DNA of 36,464 bases from an uncultured Eubacteriales bacterium (GCA_900316555.1 ONDL01000012.1:1-36464); one strand, 5' to 3'; numbered from the stretch's first letter, positions 25,266-33,792 are shown. Numbers and translations: made by a program. Notes: generated by a model from the letters alone, not told the origin.

Positions 25266-25379
25266 GTGAAAGTCAGACCTTCAGTAAAGAAAATGTGCGA
25301 CAAGTGCAAGGTAATCAAGAGAAAAGGCAAGATTCTGGTTATCTGCGAGAACCCGAAGCACAAGCAGCGTCAGGGCTGA
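25266..25379 (+). CDS. rpmJ: 50S ribosomal protein L36, zinc-binding form
   Basis: A 37-residue protein starting at GTG 25266. It reads [20 protein letters not shown] and then [17 protein letters not shown]11, C14, C27 and H32 form the zinc site, so this is the C+ form. AAAGGA is 9-10 bases upstream. Its place between infA and rpsM is standard. Confidence 0.96.
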   Translation: MKVRPSVKKMCDKCKVIKRKGKILVICENPKHKQRQG

Positions 25380-25538
25380 GTTTTTTTCCTCGCGTACTTC
25401 GGCGCGGCGGTATTATTTACCGCGAGTTTTCGCGTGAGAGGTTCGATATTTTCCGAACTCCGCGAAACTTTCTATCAGGTCAGTCTGCTGACCTAAAATT
25501 CAAAATCTACTTTTTATTAAATATGGAGGTGCAACTGA
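25380..25538 (+). other. 159-bp structured gap between rpmJ and rpsM
   Basis: It holds a T7 run right after the rpmJ stop, GCGGTA paired with TACCGC, and a perfect hairpin AGGTCAG/CTGACCT with a 4-base loop at about 25477-25494. CGCGTACT...TTTTCGCG with a 28-base spacing resembles the direct repeats at 28542-28722 read on the other strand. No gene is seen. Confidence 0.5.
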
Positions 25539-25907
25539 ATGGCTCGTATAGCAGGTGTTGACTTACCGAGAGACAAAAGAGTTGAGATCGGTCTCACTTA
25601 TATCTTCGGTATCGGACGTAAAACTGCAACAGACATTATTGCTGCAACAGGTGTAAATCCTGACACTCGTGTCAGAGATTTGACAGAAGAAGATGTATCA
25701 AAGCTCAGAGAGTACATCGAGCACAACTGCCGTGTAGAAGGTGACCTTCGCCGCGACATTGCCTATGATATCAAAAGACTTATCGATATCGGCTGCTACC
25801 GCGGTGTACGTCACAGAAAGGGTCTCCCCGTAAGAGGTCAGCGTTCAAAGACTAACGCCCGTACCCGCAAGGGTCCCCGCAAGACCATGGCAAACAAGAA
25901 GAAGTAA
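25539..25907 (+). CDS. rpsM: 30S ribosomal protein S13
   Basis: A 30S head protein bridging to L5 and contacting P-site tRNA. The 122-residue protein begins [20 protein letters not shown], with [20 protein letters not shown] and the C-terminal [27 protein letters not shown] lies before ATG 25539. Normal length; unlike its neighbour rpsK it is intact. Confidence 0.98.
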   Translation: MARIAGVDLPRDKRVEIGLTYIFGIGRKTATDIIAATGVNPDTRVRDLTEEDVSKLREYIEHNCRVEGDLRRDIAYDIKRLIDIGCYRGVRHRKGLPVRGQRSKTNARTRKGPRKTMANKKK

Positions 25908-25919
25908 GGAGGTACGACT

Positions 25920-26269
25920 ATGGCAGCACCAAAGGGTAAGAAGGTTATCCGCCGTCGTCGTGAGCGTAAGCACATCGAAAAAGGCGCAGCGCATATCCAG
26001 TCTACATTTGGGCAAGCGCAGGCGAGCTCGGCTTCAGAGGTTCCAAGAAGTCCACTCCGTTCGCGGCTCAGTCCGCTGCAGAGACCGCTGCAAGAGCGGC
26101 TATGGAGCACGGTATGAAATACGTTGAAGTATACGTAAAGGGTCCCGGACAGGGCAGAGAGGCAGCGATTCGTGCGCTTCAGACCGCAGGTCTTGAGGTA
26201 ACGATGATCAAAGACGTTACTCCCATTCCCCACAACGGATGCCGTCCTCCCAAGAGAAGACGCGTATAG
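25920..26269 (+). pseudogene. rpsK: 30S ribosomal protein S11, frame broken by a small deletion
   Basis: S11 forms the 30S platform and is normally essential. The frame from ATG 25920 (AAGGAGG upstream) gives the expected N-terminus through [14 protein letters not shown], then goes out of frame at 26007-26011. A second frame starting at TGG 26009 gives [19 protein letters not shown] and continues to the normal C-terminus [10 protein letters not shown], with its stop at 26267-26269. The family segment between STF and WASAG (about 16 residues, usually NNTIVTITD...) is absent. By comparison about 49 bases are missing, which is not a multiple of three. The codons on each side share T26009. An assembly or sequencing error is the simplest explanation; otherwise an intact copy must exist elsewhere. 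Confidence 0.9.
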
Positions 26270-26293
26270 TATAATTTAAGGAGGATAACTTTT

Positions 26294-26896
26294 ATGGCTA
26301 AAAATATGCAGCCTATCGCCAAGCGCTGCAGAGCGCTCGGCTTATCGCCCGCTGTAATGGGTTACAGCAAAAAGACTTCCAACAGAAACCCCGGCGGCAA
26401 AATGAGAAGAAAAAAGAGCGAGTACAGCATGCAGCTGACCGAGAAGCAGAAGGTAAAGTTTATTTACGGCATTCTCGAGAAGCAGTTCCGTGCGTACTAC
26501 GAGAAGGCTGAGAAGGCTGAAGGCAAGACAGGTGAGGAGCTCCTCTCCATCGTTGAGCGCAGACTCGACAACGTCGTATTCAGACTCGGTCTTGCGGCTA
26601 CACGCCGTGAGGCAAGACAGCTCGTTAACCACGCTCACTTCACCGTAAACGGCAAGAAGGTCAACATTCCCTCCTACATCGTCAAGGTAGGCGACGTAAT
26701 CGAGGTCAAGGAGAAGAGCCGTTCCACAACACGCTTCAAGGCTATCGCTGAGGGCGAGAACGCTTCCATGCTCACTCCCAAGTGGCTTGAAAAGAACGAG
26801 AACCTCCTCGGCGGCAAGGTCGTAGCGCTTCCCCAGAGAGACGACATCGACTATCCCGTTGAAGAGCACCTCATCGTTGAGTTGTACTCCAAGTAA
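26294..26896 (+). CDS. rpsD: 30S ribosomal protein S4
   Basis: A primary 16S rRNA binder and assembly initiator, a known translational repressor in several bacteria. The 200-residue protein shows KRCRALGLSPAVMGYSKKTS, then an S4 domain with LDNVVFRLGLAATRREARQL and VNHAHFTVNGKKVNIPSYIV. AAGGAGG precedes ATG 26294. Its place between rpsK and rpoA is the alpha-operon order; B. subtilis keeps rpsD elsewhere. Confidence 0.98.
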   Translation: MAKNMQPIAKRCRALGLSPAVMGYSKKTSNRNPGGKMRRKKSEYSMQLTEKQKVKFIYGILEKQFRAYYEKAEKAEGKTGEELLSIVERRLDNVVFRLGLAATRREARQLVNHAHFTVNGKKVNIPSYIVKVGDVIEVKEKSRSTTRFKAIAEGENASMLTPKWLEKNENLLGGKVVALPQRDDIDYPVEEHLIVELYSK

Positions 26897-26947
26897 TCTA
26901 TCGGCTGATTTTTCAGCGTTTATATCCACAGGAAGATTACACAAGCG

Positions 26948-26968
26948 GCCGCCAACTCCATTGGCGGC
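26948..26968 (+). promoter_or_regulatory. Perfect hairpin upstream of rpoA
   Basis: GCCGCCAA at 26948-26955 pairs with TTGGCGGC at 26961-26968 around CTCCA, ending 6 bases before the rpoA Shine-Dalgarno. No T-run follows. It could be a processing site or a protein-binding site (S4 is encoded just before). Confidence 0.7.
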
Positions 26969-26989
26969 ATGACGAAGGAGGATTCGCGA

Positions 26990-27943
26990 ATGATTGAAAT
27001 TGAAAAGCCAAGAATTGAAACAGCGGAATTAACCGAAGACGGCAAGTACGGTAAGTTCGTTGTTGAGCCGCTCGAGCGCGGCTTCGGCAACACTCTCGGC
27101 AACAGCCTGCGCAGAGTGCTGCTTTCCTCACTTGAAGGCTGTGCTGTCACATCTCTCAAGATTGACGGCGTTCTTCACGAATTTTCAACTATCCCCGGTG
27201 TAAAAGAGGACGTCACCGAGATCGTACTCAACATGAAGAGCCTGGTCGCCAAGCTGGTCGACGTCGCTCCCAAGGTAGTCACAATCGACGCCGAGGGTCC
27301 ATGCGAAGTCACCGCAGCCAGCATCAAGGCTGACAGCGAGGTTGAGATCCTTAACCCCGAGCTTCACATCGCCACTCTCGGCGAGGGCGCGAAGCTCAAC
27401 ATGGAGATCACCATCGACAAGGGCAGAGGTTATGTTCCCGGCGAGCGCAACAAGCAGCTCACAGGCAACAACGTCATCGGCGTGCTTCCGATCGACTCCA
27501 TCTATACACCTGTATTAAAGGTCAACTACACCGTCGACAACACCCGTGTCGGTCAGATCACCGACTACGACAAGCTCACGCTCGACGTGTGGACAAACGG
27601 CGTAATCAACGCCGAAGAGGCGGTTTCCCTTGCGGCAAAGGTGCTCACCGAGCATCTCAACCTGTTCGTAAACCTCTCCGACAAGGCTTCCTCCGCGGAG
27701 GTCATGGTCGAGAAGGACGACAAGGGCAAGGAGAAAATCCTCGAAATGACTATCGAGGATCTCGACCTTTCGGTTCGTTCGTTCAACTGCCTCAAGCGCG
27801 CAGGTATTAATACAGTTGAAGATTTAATTAACAAGTCCGAAGAGGATATGATGAAGGTTCGCAACCTCGGCAGAAAGTCGCTCGAGGAAGTCGTTCAGAA
27901 GCTCAATTCTCTCGGTTTCAGTCTTCAGAAGGAAGACGAATAA
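26990..27943 (+). CDS. rpoA: DNA-directed RNA polymerase subunit alpha
   Basis: Assembles RNA polymerase and contacts UP elements and activators. The 317 residues have the N-terminal dimerisation domain with [20 protein letters not shown], then [20 protein letters not shown] and the C-terminal domain with [17 protein letters not shown] and [21 protein letters not shown] 26990 is supported by AAGGAGG at 26975-26981; an earlier in-frame ATG at 26969 precedes that site. Confidence 0.98.
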   Translation: MIEIEKPRIETAELTEDGKYGKFVVEPLERGFGNTLGNSLRRVLLSSLEGCAVTSLKIDGVLHEFSTIPGVKEDVTEIVLNMKSLVAKLVDVAPKVVTIDAEGPCEVTAASIKADSEVEILNPELHIATLGEGAKLNMEITIDKGRGYVPGERNKQLTGNNVIGVLPIDSIYTPVLKVNYTVDNTRVGQITDYDKLTLDVWTNGVINAEEAVSLAAKVLTEHLNLFVNLSDKASSAEVMVEKDDKGKEKILEMTIEDLDLSVRSFNCLKRAGINTVEDLINKSEEDMMKVRNLGRKSLEEVVQKLNSLGFSLQKEDE

Positions 27944-27979
27944 ATACCCTTTCAAAACTACGGTAAAGGAGTGAATACC

Positions 27980-28321
27980 ATGCCAGGTACAAGAAAACTG
28001 GGAAGAACTACCGCGCAGAGAACCGCTATGCTTCGCGCAATGGTTACCTTCCTTCTCGAAAACGGCAAAATTGAGACCACCAATACTCGTGCCAAGGAAG
28101 TTCAGGCTATGGCAGAGAAGATGATTACTACAGCAAAGGACAACACCCTGCACAACAGACGCCTCGTGCTCGCGTTCGTTACCAAAGAGGACGTTGTTTC
28201 CAAGCTGTTCAGCGAGATTGCTCCCAAGTACGCTGACCGCAACGGCGGCTACACAAGAGTTACCAAGATCGGTCCCCGTCGCGGCGACGGCGCCGAGATG
28301 GCTGTCATCGAGCTGGTTTAA
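27980..28321 (+). CDS. rplQ: 50S ribosomal protein L17
   Basis: Last gene of the superoperon; L17 sits near the tunnel exit. The 113 residues contain [20 protein letters not shown] and end [20 protein letters not shown] then VIELV. ATG 27980 lies 9 bases after AAGGAG, whereas GTG 27971 abuts it. A strong terminator follows 11 bases after the stop. Confidence 0.98.
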   Translation: MPGTRKLGRTTAQRTAMLRAMVTFLLENGKIETTNTRAKEVQAMAEKMITTAKDNTLHNRRLVLAFVTKEDVVSKLFSEIAPKYADRNGGYTRVTKIGPRRGDGAEMAVIELV

Positions 28322-28332
28322 GTTAATTGCAA

Positions 28333-28360
28333 AACGCCCGGAGTTTTCCGGGCGTTTTTT
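28333..28360 (+). terminator. Terminator of the ribosomal superoperon
   Basis: AACGCCCGG at 28333-28341 pairs with CCGGGCGTT at 28348-28356, followed by T to 28360. Confidence 0.95.
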
Positions 28361-28362
28361 GT

Positions 28363-28431
28363 GCCGGTGGGCACTTTCTCCGCCTTTTGAAAAGTCAGGT
28401 AATGACTAATACTTTCATTAACGGCGGGTCA
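28363..28431. repeat. GCCGGTGGGC...GGCGGGTCA repeat, copy 2
   Basis: 69 bp. The first 23 and last 17 bases match the element at 11368-11435 closely, while the middle has diverged. Confidence 0.75.
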
Positions 28432-28481
28432 AAATAATGTAGTGACAGCCCTTGTGGCTATCAGGACTTTCATAAGAAAAA

Positions 28482-28511
28482 GGCAGCGTTTCCAACTGAG
28501 GAAACGCTGCC
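28482..28511. terminator. Strong bidirectional terminator between rplQ and lysC
   Basis: GGCAGCGTTTCC at 28482-28493 pairs perfectly over 12 bases with GGAAACGCTGCC at 28500-28511. A-rich sequence on the left and TATTTTTG on the right give a T-run on both strands. Confidence 0.9.
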
Positions 28512-28541
28512 GTATTTTTGTGAAGGACCAAGGTCTGTCGT

Positions 28542-28722
28542 CGAACGTCAGAATTCGCAATAGCACTTCCCGCGAAAATCCTGACGCTGCCGAATAAACT
28601 GACTTATAGTACGCGATCCGCCCGCGGGCGCGTCCCCGCCGAAGTCAGCGAACGTAAGATTTCACGGTAACATCTCCCGCGAAAAACCCGACGCTGCCTA
28701 ACAACAAACCTTTAGTACGCGA
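28542..28722. repeat. Pair of 75-bp imperfect direct repeats with central palindrome
   Basis: Copies at 28542-28616 and 28649-28722 share CGAACGT, TCCCGCGAAAA, GACGCTGCC and TAGTACGCGA at matching spacing. The spacer between them holds the 12-bp perfect palindrome CGCCCGCGGGCG at 28619-28630. In the first copy CGTCAG (28546-28551) pairs with CTGACG (28581-28586). Apart from the repeats and terminators I see nothing else in 28361-28728. Confidence 0.8.
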
Positions 28723-28728
28723 GGAGAA

Positions 28729-29934
28729 TCAATCGAAGAATTTGCGGTGGATAGCTCTGACGGCTGCGTCGGCGTCGTCAGCGTTAATGAGTACCGAAAT
28801 CTTGATCTCGGAGGTGCTGATCATGCGGATATTGATCTGAGCCTCATAGAGAGCCTCGAACATCTTCGCGGCTACGCCTGCGTGGCTCTCCATGCCTGCG
28901 CCTACGATAGAGATCTTGGCTACGTCCTCGTCGAGGAGAATGTCGCTCGCGCCGTGGGAGATAACATAATCCTTGAGAGCGTCTACGGCAGCCTGACCGT
29001 GGCTCTTGGCTACGGTGAAGGAGATGTCCTTCTTGTCGTGCTGACCGATGGACTGGAGAATGATGTCTACGTTGATGCCCTTCTTCGCAAGACGTGAGAA
29101 CATCTTGAACGCGATACCCGGGGTGTTGGGTACGCCCTTGACTGAAATTCTGGCAACCTCTGTATCCTTAGCGACGCCGCTGATTAACATTTTTTCCATT
29201 TTTGTATTCTCCTTTACGATTGTGCCGGGCGCCTGTGTCAGTGATGAGAGCACCTCGAGCTCGATATTGTATTTCTTCGCCATTTCTACCGAACGGTTGT
29301 TGAGTACCTGCGCGCCGAGCGTCGCGAGCTCGAGCATTTCGTCGTACGAAATCTCGTCGAGCTTCTTCGCGTTCTCTACCTTGCGCGGGTCAGCCGTGAA
29401 TACGCCCTCAACGTCTGTGTAAATCTGACAGAGGTCTGCGTGCATTGCCGCAGCGATTGCTACCGCGCTTGTGTCGGAACCGCCTCTGCCGAGGGTGGTG
29501 ATGTCGCCGCGCTTGTTTAACCCCTGGAAGCCCGCTACGACAACGATGTTGCGGCGGTCGATAGCCTCCTGGATTCTCGACGGGTCAACGCGCTTGATAC
29601 GCGCCGCTGTGTGCGCGGAAGAGGTCTCGAAGCCTGCCTGCCAGCCTAAGAGCGAGGTCACGTGATAACCGAGCTTCTCAATAGCCATCGCAAGCAGTGC
29701 GATTGAGATCTGCTCGCCTGCCGCGAGAAGCATATCCTGCTCACGCTTGGAGGCTTTGGGGTTGATCTCCATCTGCTTGTCAACGAGCACGTCGGTGAAG
29801 TCGCCCTGCGCTGATACGACAACGACAACGTCGTTGCCCTTGGCGTAGGTGTCTGTGACGATCTTCGCCACGTTCATTACGCGTTCGGCGTTGGCAACTG
29901 AGGTGCCGCCGAATTTCTGAACAATCAAACTCAT
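28729..29934 (-). CDS. lysC: Aspartate kinase
   Basis: Phosphorylates aspartate, the first step toward lysine, threonine and methionine. The 401-residue monofunctional enzyme begins SLIVQKFGGTSVANAERV, has GRGGSDTSAVAIAAAM in the kinase domain, and two C-terminal ACT domains (from about residue 260, with VPNTPGIAFKMFSRLAKKG and VGAGMESHAGVAAKMFEAL), so feedback inhibition is expected. GGGAG lies before ATG 29934. It follows hom on the same strand, 76 bases downstream, probably in one transcript. A short CGGAC/GTCCG hairpin (29961-29973) lies in its leader. Confidence 0.95.
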   Translation of the reverse strand: MSLIVQKFGGTSVANAERVMNVAKIVTDTYAKGNDVVVVVSAQGDFTDVLVDKQMEINPKASKREQDMLLAAGEQISIALLAMAIEKLGYHVTSLLGWQAGFETSSAHTAARIKRVDPSRIQEAIDRRNIVVVAGFQGLNKRGDITTLGRGGSDTSAVAIAAAMHADLCQIYTDVEGVFTADPRKVENAKKLDEISYDEMLELATLGAQVLNNRSVEMAKKYNIELEVLSSLTQAPGTIVKENTKMEKMLISGVAKDTEVARISVKGVPNTPGIAFKMFSRLAKKGINVDIILQSIGQHDKKDISFTVAKSHGQAAVDALKDYVISHGASDILLDEDVAKISIVGAGMESHAGVAAKMFEALYEAQINIRMISTSEIKISVLINADDADAAVRAIHRKFFD

Positions 29935-30010
29935 TTCTAATATACTCCCTTTTTTGCATTCGGACGGTGTCCGCCCTGAATTTGCTTGATTACTGCTTTG
30001 TTAGTTTATC

Positions 30011-31240
30011 TTACAGGTCGCCGATGCGGATCGTCGAGAGGATCTCAACGCCGTCTGAGGCGAGCTTGTTGATCTTTTCAGTGAACTCACCGTAGGACAT
30101 AGCCTTTGTGGTGAACGCCGCTCTGTCGCCGCCGTGGGTGCTCAGCGACTGTACTGCGCCGAAGATGCCCTCTGCCTTTGCGATAGCGTCCTTGCCCTTT
30201 ACGCGGACGTACATGGCGAATACGGACTCGCTGACATTGATGATGTTGCTGCCGTTGCCGTCTGTCCAGAACAGGAAGCGTCTCTTCTTGAGATGCTGGC
30301 AGCAGTCGACGATATCGGCTACAACAGCGCTCGCTGTGGGCAGCTTGCCTGCGCCCTTGCCGTAGAATACGACGTCGCCCGTGCAGTCGCCGCGAACCAT
30401 GATGCCGTTGAACTCGTTGTCAATGTTCGCGAGCTGGCTCTTGAGGGGAACGAGCATAGGAGCGGTGATGATGTCGATCTTGTTGTTCTTGAGCTTCTTG
30501 ACTCTGCCGATGAGCTTGATGACGCAGCCGAACTTCTCGGCGTACTTGACGTCCTCAAGCGTGATTTTGGTAATGCCCTCGGTATGTACGGAATCGGGAT
30601 AAACGTGCTTTCCGAAGGCGAGAGAAGCGAGAATACAAATCTTGCGGCAAGCGTCGTGACCCTCGATATCAGCTGTCGGATCCTTCTCTGCAAAGCCCAG
30701 CTCCTGAGCGAGCTTGAGAGCGTCCGCGAACTGCATGCCGTCCTCGATCATCTTGGTGAGAATGAAGTTGGTTGTGCCGTTGAGGATACCCGCGATCTCG
30801 TCTACGATGTTTGCGACGAGGCACTGGTTCATCGGGCGGATAATCGGAATGCCGCCGCCGACGGAGGCCTCAAAGAGAAAGTTGACGTTGTTTTCCTTTG
30901 CGAGAGCGAGCAGCTCGGCGCCGTACGCCGCGACAAGCTCCTTGTTGGAGGTGACAACGCTCTTGCCCGCCTTGATGCAGCGGGAAACGAACTCATAGGA
31001 CGGGTGAAGTCCGCCCATGACCTCGACGACAACGCGGATCTCGAGGTCGTTGATGATCTCCTCAAAATCCTTTGTGAATCTGTCCGCGATCGGGCTGTCG
31101 GGGAACTCGCGAAGGTCGAGAACCTTCTTGATGTAGATTTCCTCGCCGAGACGCGCGAACAGCTTCTGCTTGTGCGTCAGCAGGATTTCGGCGACGCCCG
31201 AACCGACAACGCCGTGTCCCATAATAGCTATTGATACCAT
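30011..31240 (-). CDS. hom: Homoserine dehydrogenase
   Basis: Reduces aspartate semialdehyde to homoserine for threonine and methionine. The 409 residues include an N-terminal Rossmann fold (GHGVVGSGVAEILL), the catalytic domain with AGILNGTTNFILTKMIEDG and GFAEKDPTADIEGHDACRK, and a C-terminal ACT-like domain from about residue 330 that could bind threonine. AAGGATGG precedes ATG 31240. It sits between the PBP and lysC genes. Confidence 0.95.
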   Translation of the reverse strand: MVSIAIMGHGVVGSGVAEILLTHKQKLFARLGEEIYIKKVLDLREFPDSPIADRFTKDFEEIINDLEIRVVVEVMGGLHPSYEFVSRCIKAGKSVVTSNKELVAAYGAELLALAKENNVNFLFEASVGGGIPIIRPMNQCLVANIVDEIAGILNGTTNFILTKMIEDGMQFADALKLAQELGFAEKDPTADIEGHDACRKICILASLAFGKHVYPDSVHTEGITKITLEDVKYAEKFGCVIKLIGRVKKLKNNKIDIITAPMLVPLKSQLANIDNEFNGIMVRGDCTGDVVFYGKGAGKLPTASAVVADIVDCCQHLKKRRFLFWTDGNGSNIINVSESVFAMYVRVKGKDAIAKAEGIFGAVQSLSTHGGDRAAFTTKAMSYGEFTEKINKLASDGVEILSTIRIGDL

Positions 31241-31284
31241 ATTCTTACCATCCTTTTATAGTTACTAATATCTTACAGGCTGAT

Positions 31285-33699
31285 TTATTCGATAACAGCG
31301 TCGGCGCTGCTCTGACCGCCGCCACCGCCGCCACCACCGCCTTGCTCGGGCGGTACAACGGGACCTTCGGAGCTTTCGGCTGAGGACTGACCGCCGCCAC
31401 CGCCGCCGGAGGACTGGCTGCTTTCGCCGCCGGAGCTGCTGCTGCCGCCGCCGGAGCCGCTGCTTTCGCCGCCGCTGCCGGAGCTTTCACCGCCGCCGCC
31501 GCTGTAGGCGTTCCAGTCGTAGGTCGAGTCATCGTACCACGCCGAGCCGAACGCGGGCATGTTGTCCTCGGTGTAGTAACCGACGTACTTGCCCGAAACG
31601 CTGTCGGTGGAGATCACAAGACCCGTAACGGGGTTGTAGGTCGCGGGAATGAGGTTCTTGGAGATTTTGTACTCCTTCTGTTCCTTGTCCTTGAGGTACT
31701 CGCCCATTACGTTGGCGAAGAACTTCGCGGAGCGTGTTTTGTCGGAAATCGTCTGGGGACTGTCAAAGCCCGTCCAGGTCGCCATGACCGCGTAGGGCGA
31801 CATTCCGCAGAACCAGCAGTCGCGGTCGCTGTCGGTGGTACCTGTCTTGCCGACGATGTCCCAGCCCGGAACGCGCGCGTACATTGCGTAGGTGTTCTGT
31901 GAGTTTTCGACGTTGTAGTGCAGCAGGCGGTTCATGATGCCCGCTGTTTCCGCTGAATACGCCTGCTTCGGCACGGCGTCGCGGTTATCGAGGATAATGT
32001 TGTCCTCGGAGTCGGTGATATAGTAGTAGGTGTAGGGCTTGTAGTACAGACCCTCGTTGCCCATGTAGGTGTAGGCTGACGCCATCTCGCGGACGGTGAC
32101 ACCGCCGTTGAGACCGCCGATCGACAGCGCACCTGTGTTGACGCCGTCAAGCTCGGTGAGGTGCTTGAAGTTCATCTTTGTTATAGCCTGCTCGTATGCG
32201 ACCGACGGGCCGCCGATAAGCTCCATGACCTGAACCGCGACGGCGTTCGAGGAGCGCTCGATAGCGTCGGGCAGGAGAATGTTGCCGAGATACGAGCCGT
32301 AGGCGTTCTTAGGACCTGAGATGTAGCCGCCCGAGGCCTCGTCGTATTCGTACTTCTCGATCGGTTCGTCGAGAACGGTCGAGGAGAAGTAGAGCTGCTT
32401 GTTTTCGATAGCGATGGGGTAGACAAAGAGGGGCTTGATCGAAGAACCGGGCTGCAGCGCCGAGTGAGCCGCTCTGTCCCACGCGAGGTCGGTGGTCTTG
32501 CGGTTTGAGCTGCCGACGGTCGCGATTACTCTGCCGTCGAAGTCCATAAGTACCGAACCCAGCTCGATGCTCGGGTCGGCGCTCTTGTCGATGTTCATCG
32601 CTTCCTTCTCGATGTAGTTCTGCATCTTCTCGTCCATCGCGCAGTAGATTTTCAGACCCTCGGTGTAGATTTTCTCACTCGCCGCGTCGGGGCTGATGTT
32701 GTAGTACCGCGCAAGGTCGTCGCGCAGGTCGTAGAAGAGCTGGTCGTAGTACCAGTTCTGAACGTCGTTGTCCTCGTCGTCCTCGTCCTCGGACGCGCTC
32801 TTGAAGCCCACGAAGGTCATCTTCGCGCTCTCGGACATAGCCTCGTCATATTCCTTCTTGGTCTTGATGACGCCCTGATCGTACATCTCGCTGAGAATCA
32901 GCTCGCGGCGTTCGCGGTTGTTCTCGGGATAGATCAGAGGGTTCCAGCGCGAGGGGTTCTGGGTAATGCCGGCGATAGCGGCGCATTCGGCGAGCGAGCA
33001 GTCCTTGATGCTCTTGCCGAAGTAAAGCTGAGCCGCCGCCTCGACGCCCTGACAGTTGTTGCCGTAGTTTACGACGTTGAGGTATGCCTCGAGGATCTGG
33101 TCTTTTGTGTATTCCTGCTCGAGCTTGAGCGCCTTGCAGATCTCGCGCAGCTTACGGTTGATACTCACCTCGTTGTCGTCGGTGATGTTCTTGATGAGCT
33201 GCTGGGTGATAGTGGAGCCGCCGTAGGAATCGCTGCCCGTTGCGAGCATAGCGACCGCCGAGAGGGTACGCTGCCAGTCAACGCCGTTGTGCTCGTAGAA
33301 GCGCTTATCCTCGATCGCGACCTGTGCTTCCTTCATGTAATCGGGAATGTTCTGGTTATCGACCCAGATGCGGTTCTCGGTGCTGTAGAGCTTCCGCGTT
33401 TCGGTGAACTCGCCCGTGTCGCTGTCCTTGATGAAAATGCGGCTGGTCTGGTTCAAGGATTTCGCCTTGAGGTCGATACCCGTAGGCTCAGACGCCAGCG
33501 CGATGATGTAGATGGCAAGCGATATCGCCGTTACGATACCCGCCACCGCGAGCACCGAGAAGATAGTCAGCAAAAACTTGCCCAAGCCCTTGAAGAACCG
33601 TTTTGCGCCGCTTTCGCTCCGCTTGTAGGTGATTTCAGGCTGCTGCTCGGGTGTTTTGCCCATGTAGCTGCTGATATCAGTTTCACGTTTGTTACGCAT
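31285..33699 (-). CDS. Bifunctional penicillin-binding protein, class A (PBP1A type) with Gly/Ser-rich tail
   Basis: A membrane-anchored peptidoglycan synthase. The 804-residue protein has a cytosolic N-terminus, a membrane helix near 41-67, a GT51 glycosyltransferase domain with EDKRFYEHNGVDWQRT from residue 130 and GGSTITQQLIKN, then a transpeptidase with SSIK (active serine S419), SSN at 483-485 and KTG at 618-620. The last 73 residues (732-804) are almost only Gly, Ser, Glu and Gln, with several glycine runs. ATG 33699 is chosen because AAGGAG lies 6 bases before it; the alternative at 33723 lies upstream of that site. The stop is 44 bases before hom, so hom and lysC may depend on this promoter. 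Confidence 0.93.
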   Translation of the reverse strand: MRNKRETDISSYMGKTPEQQPEITYKRSESGAKRFFKGLGKFLLTIFSVLAVAGIVTAISLAIYIIALASEPTGIDLKAKSLNQTSRIFIKDSDTGEFTETRKLYSTENRIWVDNQNIPDYMKEAQVAIEDKRFYEHNGVDWQRTLSAVAMLATGSDSYGGSTITQQLIKNITDDNEVSINRKLREICKALKLEQEYTKDQILEAYLNVVNYGNNCQGVEAAAQLYFGKSIKDCSLAECAAIAGITQNPSRWNPLIYPENNRERRELILSEMYDQGVIKTKKEYDEAMSESAKMTFVGFKSASEDEDDEDNDVQNWYYDQLFYDLRDDLARYYNISPDAASEKIYTEGLKIYCAMDEKMQNYIEKEAMNIDKSADPSIELGSVLMDFDGRVIATVGSSNRKTTDLAWDRAAHSALQPGSSIKPLFVYPIAIENKQLYFSSTVLDEPIEKYEYDEASGGYISGPKNAYGSYLGNILLPDAIERSSNAVAVQVMELIGGPSVAYEQAITKMNFKHLTELDGVNTGALSIGGLNGGVTVREMASAYTYMGNEGLYYKPYTYYYITDSEDNIILDNRDAVPKQAYSAETAGIMNRLLHYNVENSQNTYAMYARVPGWDIVGKTGTTDSDRDCWFCGMSPYAVMATWTGFDSPQTISDKTRSAKFFANVMGEYLKDKEQKEYKISKNLIPATYNPVTGLVISTDSVSGKYVGYYTEDNMPAFGSAWYDDSTYDWNAYSGGGGESSGSGGESSGSGGGSSSSGGESSQSSGGGGGGQSSAESSEGPVVPPEQGGGGGGGGGQSSADAVIE

Positions 33700-33762
33700 A
33701 AGAACTCCTTGTACAGTGGTCAAATAATGTTTTTTGATTTATTTTTGTGGTAAGGCGCGGTC

Positions 33763-33792
33763 GTTTACGGTACTACCGCCGCCATTGTAAAC
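33763..33792 (-). promoter_or_regulatory. Hairpin in the PBP leader
   Basis: GTTTAC (33763-33768) pairs with GTAAAC (33787-33792), with CGGT/ACCG nested inside. It lies within the leader expected from the -10 at 33806-33811. Confidence 0.5.

Noticed and set aside
25920..26269. Programmed frameshifting to rescue S11
   Set aside because: A change of frame cannot supply the 16 missing residues, and no slippery heptamer is present at the junction.
26269..26274. TATAAT-like sequence after rpsK as a promoter for rpsD
   Set aside because: No -35 is found at a suitable distance; it is AT-rich sequence between a stop codon and a ribosome binding site.
30134..31234. A 366-codon open frame antisense to hom
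   Set aside because: It mirrors the hom reading frame on the other strand, has no ribosome binding site and no recognisable motif. The high GC content creates many such shadows.
31245..31532. An Ala-rich frame over the end of the PBP gene
   Set aside because: It is an alternative frame of the Gly/Ser repeat DNA and overlaps the well-supported PBP C-terminus.
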